DNA of 64,000 bases, from NCBI RefSeq assembly GCF_040676675.1, contig NZ_JBFAPK010000017.1, forward strand, positions 62,001 through 126,000, given 5' to 3'. Below, one piece after another: positions 59,526 to 64,000 of this stretch. Below the pieces are notes generated by a model, which was not told the origin of the DNA, did no database searches, and was given only the letters and a program-made list of their open reading frames with translations. Origin of the DNA: JBFAPK01 sp040676675 (GTDB lineage Bacteria; Actinomycetota; Actinomycetes; Mycobacteriales; Micromonosporaceae). The position numbers and the translations under genes are program-made. How positions within the stretch are numbered: the stretch's first letter is position 1; each line of letters begins with the position of its first letter.

Positions 59526-60056
59526 GTGTTCACCAGACCATCGCACGAGATCGAAATCCGGTCGCTCACCAGAAACCTGGTTCGTGGCCTCGCGCTGGTG
59601 GGTGGCGTGGCCCTGGCGGGTGTGCTCGCGCTCGCCGCTCCCGCGTCCGCCCGACCGAACGAGCAGGTCAGCGGCGTGCGTGTCGCGGCCATGCCGGTCG
59701 CGGCCCGTGACGTCGCCCCGGGTGCGGTCGCGGCCGCGATCACGCCGACCATCACTCCGGCGGCCGCCCGCATCCGGTACGTGACGAACCCCGCGGCGAC
59801 TCCGTGTCCCAGCGGGAACCTCTGCGCTTTCGTGCGGGATCCCACGAGGCCGGGCTACTACAAGGTGTTCGATCTCTACACCTGCGCCCTGTACTACCTC
59901 TCCTACTGGCAGAACACGGGTTACTACAACAATGCCCAGACCGGCGGCGTCCGTGTGACGTTCTACGGTCAGAGCGGAAACGTACTGAAGACCTTCACCG
60001 CCACCGGTTTCGGTACGCAGAACTGGGACCCGGTCTGGCGTATCCGCAACTGCTGA
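59526..60056 (+). CDS. Secreted peptidase inhibitor I36-like protein
   Basis: A 176-residue exported protein from GTG 59526, preceded by GAAAGGAG. A signal peptide covers residues 1-40 (LALVGGVALAGVLALAAPAS, ending PASA). After a linker the last 80 residues hold CPSGNLCAFVRDPTRPGYYK, DLYTCALYYLSYWQ and VTFYGQSGNVL, with four Cys. This is the small beta-fold of family I36 inhibitors (SMI-like), which also resembles beta/gamma-crystallins. It may protect the cell surface from proteases. Confidence 0.7.
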   Translation: MFTRPSHEIEIRSLTRNLVRGLALVGGVALAGVLALAAPASARPNEQVSGVRVAAMPVAARDVAPGAVAAAITPTITPAAARIRYVTNPAATPCPSGNLCAFVRDPTRPGYYKVFDLYTCALYYLSYWQNTGYYNNAQTGGVRVTFYGQSGNVLKTFTATGFGTQNWDPVWRIRNC

Positions 60057-60075
60057 AAATCAAATGCCTTTCGCT

Positions 60076-60116
60076 GCCGGTTCGGCCCCGGTCAACCAGA
60101 CCGGGGCCGAACCGGC
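60076..60116. terminator. Strong bidirectional hairpin terminator
   Basis: Perfect 18-base inverted repeat (GCCGGTTCGGCCCCGGTC and complement) with a 5-base loop AACCA lies between the inhibitor gene and the convergent hydrolase gene. Confidence 0.92.
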
Positions 60117-60178
60117 CGGCTCAGGCGCCCGCGCTCGCACCGGTCCCGGAGCTTCCCGCCGTGGTCGGGAAGGAGCGC

Positions 60179-61738
60179 TCACCGGCGGTCGGCGATGATC
60201 TCGCCGGTGGTGGCGAGACCCGGGTTCCCCGCCTCGAACGTGGCGCCGTGCGGGTCCGCCTCGCTCGGGGCCGACTCGAAGACGTCCGCGCCGAACGCCG
60301 GGTCGGCGGGGTCGGGCCCGAGCGCGGGATCCCACCACAGCGGCGCGATCCCGATCCAGTTGGTGTACTTGATCGGGTCGTTCGGCGGTACGGTCGCGTG
60401 CACGCGGGAGCCGAGCTGCTCGACCGGTACACCGTCCAATCGCAGCTCGCTGACGTGCTCCGCGCCGACCCCGGGGCTGGAGACGAGGACGAGGTCGTCC
60501 ACGGCCAGGCTCTCGTCCCGGGCGGCGTGGCCGACCAGCGTGGTCCCGTAGCTGTGCCCGACCACCGTGTTGTGCGACGGGGCACCCACGTGCGTCGCGC
60601 GCAGCCCGTCCTGGAAGCGGTCCAACGCCGCCTTGCCGTTGTCGGCGTAGCTCTCGCTCCCGGCGTTGTACAGGGTGTCCGGGGCGTCGTACCCGATCCA
60701 GGCCACCACGGCGGTGTCGGTACCGCCGGCCGCCCGCCGGAGCCGTTCGGCGCGGTCCAGCTCGCCGCCGACGCTGCCCAGGTCCGCGCTGGTGCCCGGG
60801 ACGACGGTGGCGACGTTGTGGGCCGTGTCCGGGTTGCCCAGGGAGACGACGGCCCGGCCGTCGTCGGCGGTGTCGAGCCCGAGCAGGTACGGTCGCGGCG
60901 CGCCCTCGGGTACCGGTGCGGCCAGCCGGTTCCGCAGCGATCGCAACGCGTCGACGGCCTGCTGCGCCTCGGTCAGTTCCGCCTGCCTGCTGGCGGTCGT
61001 ATGCCACGAGGCCGCGCTCCTGCTCCGGGCGTCCTCGTACGCGGCGATCTCGTCCCGGCGCGCCTCCAGCGCGGCGATTTCCCGGTCGAGCACCGACCGG
61101 TTCGCCCGGTCCCGCACCTCGGCCGGAATCCCGTCGAGGTTGCGGACCAGGTCCGGCGAGTCACGCTCGATCGCGGCCCGCTGCTCCGGCAGCAGGTTGT
61201 CCCACCACTGGCGTACCTCGCCGGGCGGCGCGCCCTCGGGCGGTCCGGGCGGCCGGCCCAGCGCCGCCCCGCCCGCGCCGGCGATCCGGCCGGCGCCGTC
61301 GTTGACCAGCCCGGTGACCATGGCGGCGACCTGGTCGACGAACTGGTTCTGCAGCAGCGGCGCGAACGGCCCGGTCGAGATCTCGGCGTAGCGCGGGAGG
61401 TTCGCCTCGATCAGCGACACGATGGCGGACTTCACCGCGGCCACCTCGGCGGCGAAGACGTCGGCGCGCCGGGCCAGCTCCATCATCTCTGACCCGGTCA
61501 CCGCCACCATGCGCAGGTGCTGCCCGGCCCGGCGCTGGAACGCCGTACCCGCGGCGTCCGGCCAGCCGTCGGCGAGACCCCGTACGTCGTACCCGCCGGC
61601 CCGGATGAACCGGTCCCCGGCGCCGCGCCAGCCCTCGGCGAGGGCGCGGACCGCGTCCTCGTCCGGCTCCGGCCAGCCGCTGATCGCCCTGACCCGGGGC
61701 CAGAAGCCGAGGTCGGCGGGAGGTTCGGGTACCGGCAC
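60179..61738 (-). CDS. Alpha/beta hydrolase (DUF1023) with N-terminal WXG100-like helices
   Basis: A 519-residue protein from GTG 61738. Residues 1-190 are helical and resemble a T7SS substrate (WPEPDEDAVRALAEGWRGAG, then ADGWPDAAGTAFQRRAGQHL). A coiled region follows, then a DUF1023 hydrolase with the nucleophile NTVVGHSYGTTLVGHAAR (Ser in GHSYG), Asp near VDDLVLVSSPGVGAEH and His in DPHGATFEAGNPG. It is probably a T7SS-exported lipase or esterase. Last gene of a four-gene minus operon, two bases after its neighbour. Confidence 0.85.
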   Translation of the reverse strand: MPVPEPPADLGFWPRVRAISGWPEPDEDAVRALAEGWRGAGDRFIRAGGYDVRGLADGWPDAAGTAFQRRAGQHLRMVAVTGSEMMELARRADVFAAEVAAVKSAIVSLIEANLPRYAEISTGPFAPLLQNQFVDQVAAMVTGLVNDGAGRIAGAGGAALGRPPGPPEGAPPGEVRQWWDNLLPEQRAAIERDSPDLVRNLDGIPAEVRDRANRSVLDREIAALEARRDEIAAYEDARSRSAASWHTTASRQAELTEAQQAVDALRSLRNRLAAPVPEGAPRPYLLGLDTADDGRAVVSLGNPDTAHNVATVVPGTSADLGSVGGELDRAERLRRAAGGTDTAVVAWIGYDAPDTLYNAGSESYADNGKAALDRFQDGLRATHVGAPSHNTVVGHSYGTTLVGHAARDESLAVDDLVLVSSPGVGAEHVSELRLDGVPVEQLGSRVHATVPPNDPIKYTNWIGIAPLWWDPALGPDPADPAFGADVFESAPSEADPHGATFEAGNPGLATTGEIIADRR

Positions 61739-61740
61739 GG

Positions 61741-62067
61741 CTACCGCCCCCCGACGCCCGCGAAGGCGGCGGCCGACCGCGCGTCGGCGGCGACGTAGTC
61801 GGCCACGCAGTCCGTCCCGACCTGCCCGTCCTCGCGTAGCACGCCCGGGAACCGGCCGGCGTTGTCGCGTACCGCCGCGCTGTCCGCGAGGTAGATGCCC
61901 CGGAACGCCTGGCCCAGGGCGTCGCCGCCGATCCCCGCCTCGCCGGCGGCCACCGCCGCCCGACCCGCCTGCCACGCGGCGTCGAGTTCGGCGCCCGTGC
62001 CGGAGAGGCCGTGCAACACCGGCTCCACCAGCTCGACGTCCATGTGCAGATACCCGCCCACCGTCAT
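61741..62067 (-). CDS. Small ESX-type protein (WXG100/EspC-like)
   Basis: A 108-residue protein with two helices and central turn (VLHGLSGTGAELDAAWQAGR, then AGIGGDALGQAFRGIYLADS). Start at ATG 62067 or at 62043 (MDVELVEPV). No signal peptide. Size and fold match small T7SS substrates that pair as helical hairpins. It lies 11 bases after the PPE-like gene and two before the hydrolase, so probably the chaperone or partner of the hydrolase. Confidence 0.7.
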   Translation of the reverse strand: MTVGGYLHMDVELVEPVLHGLSGTGAELDAAWQAGRAAVAAGEAGIGGDALGQAFRGIYLADSAAVRDNAGRFPGVLREDGQVGTDCVADYVAADARSAAAFAGVGGR

Positions 62068-62078
62068 CCGCCGATCTC

Positions 62079-63479
62079 TTACCGGCGCCGTTCGGGCGCC
62101 AGTGGCGTCGCCGCCGGCGGTACCTGCCACAGTTCCTCGTCGAGCGGCTGCGGACCGGTCCCGTCCGGCTCCGCGTCGCGGTCGCGCCGCTCGCCACCCT
62201 GTCCCCGGGCCGCGCCGAACGGGTTCGGCGCGCCGAACAGGCCCGGTGCGCCCGGTGCCGTGCCGGCCCGGCCGCGCAGCTTCGGTGGTACGCCGGGCAC
62301 CGCGCGCAGCGGGCGGGACCGCTGCCCGCCCTCGCGGTCGCCGCGAGCGCCGGCCCTCAGGGCGCCACCGGTGCCGGCCCCGAGCGGCGGCACCATCATC
62401 GGCGGTACGGCGCCCCGGCCGATCCCGCCGCCCGTCGTGCCGGCGGTGCCGCCGGGCACGGCCGGCGGCTCGGGTGGTGCCGTGGCGGCGGCGAGCGGGG
62501 TGGCCGCCACGACGGGGCGCCCGGCCTGGGGGATCCGGGCGGCCCCGCCGGCCGCCGTCGCGCCGACGACCGCGCCGGGAACCGGCCGTCCCGCCCCGCC
62601 GGTCCGGGCGCCCGCACCGCCGAGCGCCGGTACGAGCGGCGCCACCCCCGGTACGACCGGCGGCGGCACCGGGGCGGGCGGCGGGATCGGCGACAGCCCG
62701 ACCGGCGGTACGACCGGGGCGGGGGCCGCGCCGCCGGCCAGGGACGGTGCGCCGCCGCCACCCGTACCGGCCGCCGCCGCCGATCCGCCCGCACCGCCGC
62801 TCGCCCCGGTGCTCGCCCCGGTGGCCGCCCCGGTGGCCGCGCTCGGAGCACCGCCGGCGCCCGCCGCCCCGGCGGTACCGTCGGCGGCGGCCGTGGTGGC
62901 GGCGGCCGCGCCCCCGGCGCCGGCTCCGGCCGGACCGTCCCACGCGGTACCGGCCGGAGCGCCGGCGACCTGCTGCGCGGTCTGCGCGAAAGCCTGGTCG
63001 AGCTGCTGGAGCAGTTGGCGTGCCTGGGCGACCAGGGCCTGCAGCCGCGCCACGAGCTGCGCGACCTGCTCGGCGACGGCCGCGGTGGCCGGCGTGCCGG
63101 AGAGGGCGGCGAGCTGCGCCACCAGCGCGTCGAAGTCCGCCTTCACCCGCCGGACCTCGTCGACCGTCGTGTCGACCTGACCGGCCAGCGTGGTCAGCGC
63201 CGGACCGATCCGGGCCGCGGCCAGCGCCTGCTCCCAGGTCTGCACCGACGCCGCGCTGCGGCGCAGGCGCTGGGCGTACTGGTCGCCGGCCTCGTCCTGC
63301 CACTGCGGCGCGACCTCGCCGGCCTTCGCGGCGAGCAGCTCGGCCGCGCCCCGCAGGCCGGCCTGGATCGCCTCCCACCCGGCCTGGCTGCCCACCAGCT
63401 GGTCCCGGTGCGTCAGCTGCGCCTCGGACCTGCGGTACAGCTCGTCCATCTCCTGGACCAGGGGACCGATGTCCACCAT
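62079..63479 (-). CDS. WXG100-like protein with long Gly/Ala/Pro tail
   Basis: A 466-residue putative T7SS substrate. Residues 1-100 are a helical hairpin with a W-x-D/E-x-x-G turn (PQWQDEAGDQYAQRLRRSAA). A second helical region follows (100-175, VRRVKADFDALVAQLAALSG). From residue 178 to 400 it is low-complexity Gly/Ala/Pro/Thr. The last part has PPKLRGRAG and EELWQVPPAA, a C-terminal form seen in Streptomyces T7SS proteins. No signal peptide. Confidence 0.75.
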   Translation of the reverse strand: MVDIGPLVQEMDELYRRSEAQLTHRDQLVGSQAGWEAIQAGLRGAAELLAAKAGEVAPQWQDEAGDQYAQRLRRSAASVQTWEQALAAARIGPALTTLAGQVDTTVDEVRRVKADFDALVAQLAALSGTPATAAVAEQVAQLVARLQALVAQARQLLQQLDQAFAQTAQQVAGAPAGTAWDGPAGAGAGGAAAATTAAADGTAGAAGAGGAPSAATGAATGASTGASGGAGGSAAAAGTGGGGAPSLAGGAAPAPVVPPVGLSPIPPPAPVPPPVVPGVAPLVPALGGAGARTGGAGRPVPGAVVGATAAGGAARIPQAGRPVVAATPLAAATAPPEPPAVPGGTAGTTGGGIGRGAVPPMMVPPLGAGTGGALRAGARGDREGGQRSRPLRAVPGVPPKLRGRAGTAPGAPGLFGAPNPFGAARGQGGERRDRDAEPDGTGPQPLDEELWQVPPAATPLAPERRR

Positions 63480-63515
63480 CGCCTCGCTCCTCTCCGCCGG
63501 TGCCGGCTGCTCGTC

Positions 63516-63857
63516 CTAGTGGCCGGCCGGCGGCGCCGCGGCCAGCGCGGCTCGCACCGCCGCCCGTCCCGTGCCGTCCGCGCCGACGTAGTCCGTGGCG
63601 CTGCCCCGGGCGATCGAGGCGTAGGCCCCGATGCCCTGCTCGATCTCGGTACAGAACGCGGTGAACCGGTCGGCCGCCTCGGTCACGGCGGCGTTGAGCC
63701 GCTGGCAGCCCGGCAGCGGATCACCGCAGTCGCGCGCGCCGGCCCGTACCTCGGCGGCCCCGGCCTTCGCCGCCTCGACGGCGGACGGGTCGAGCTGGTC
63801 GGCGAACCGGTGGAGAAAACCGGTCTCGCCGTAAATCAAGCCAGTTGGCGCCATCAT
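63516..63857 (-). CDS. Small ESX-type protein, first of the T7SS substrate operon
   Basis: A 113-residue protein from ATG 63857 or 63854 (a longer frame upstream runs through Pro/Arg-rich non-coding-like sequence). Helical content: LHRFADQLDPSAVEAAKAGA, RFTAFCTEIEQGIGAYASIA. Two Cys (CGDPLPGC) lie in the mid loop, which may close a disulfide after export. First gene of the operon ending at 60179. Confidence 0.65.
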   Translation of the reverse strand: MMAPTGLIYGETGFLHRFADQLDPSAVEAAKAGAAEVRAGARDCGDPLPGCQRLNAAVTEAADRFTAFCTEIEQGIGAYASIARGSATDYVGADGTGRAAVRAALAAAPPAGH

Positions 63858-64000
63858 GTCCCTCCCACGACTCGGTGCGGTCACCGCGAGCCAACCACCG
63901 GGCCGACCCGCCCCGGGGCCACGCGACCGGAACCGGCCACCACCCACCCCGCCCCGTCCCCGTCGATCTAGGGCAAATCCGCGTTAGTGGATCTCCAATC
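63858..64000. other. Upstream region of the substrate operon
   Basis: No gene seen in the last 143 bases. This should hold the promoter of the minus-strand operon and possibly that of a gene beyond the right edge. Confidence 0.3.

Noticed and set aside
59334..59546. Minus-strand 70-codon frame in the 59200-59525 gap
   Set aside because: No ribosome site, no coding-type composition and overlap with the ribosome site and start of the I36-like gene.

Overview
The window is about 72% GC chromosomal DNA from a filamentous actinomycete, most likely Micromonosporaceae. The evidence is the codon bias, a geosmin synthase operon, an actinomycete-type integrative element with a RepSA-like initiator, and a type VII secretion (T7SS) locus. 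The assignment to family is inference; no rRNA is present to confirm it.

Layout. 1-4179: an MFS exporter fragment divergent from its TetR regulator (paired operators between them), a secreted GEVED protein, a DUF4239 membrane protein and a helix-turn-helix regulator. 4527-9165: a tight three-gene operon of a family 2B encapsulin shell protein (with a cyclic-nucleotide-binding insertion), a polyprenyl diphosphate synthase and a bifunctional geosmin synthase. This looks like a terpene-making nanocompartment module and is the most striking content of the window.

9170-24010: mosaic island in the 3' end of a tRNA-Arg(CCU) gene. The outer copies of the tRNA end lie at 10372-10396 and 23986-24010. 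The right side has an AICE backbone (degraded spdB, rep, xis and a frameshifted integrase). The left side has a second, eroded integrase relic, a decayed/duplicated DUF4259 gene and an IS982 copy that splits a small gene. The cargo is a run of small proteins of unknown function, several resembling orphan immunity proteins. No TraB/FtsK translocase is present, so the element is probably immobile by itself.

24336-39568: core-like genes. A Tat-exported PhoD phosphatase is followed by a degenerate phospholipase-D-like propeller protein. A quinone oxidoreductase is divergent from a TetR across three palindromic operators. A long minus-strand gene run (DivIVA protein, CxxC mini-protein, SigJ-type ECF sigma factor, NAD(P)-binding protein, membrane protein, unknown protein, XRE-ImmA protease) follows, then a TPR regulator, a Nudix hydrolase, a flavoprotein and a YdeI-family protein.

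39586-63857: a split T7SS locus. EccE sits inside a four-gene regulatory operon (SARP/NB-ARC, eccE, LuxR, OmpR regulator) divergent from a two-component system. The latter is followed by an FN3 protein and a MoxR-DUF58-transglutaminase cassette whose transglutaminase lacks its catalytic Cys and His. Then come a membrane pseudokinase, eccD-eccB, two secreted proteins and a four-gene operon of candidate T7SS substrates including an alpha/beta hydrolase. EccC and the mycosin protease are not in the window and probably lie beyond the right edge.
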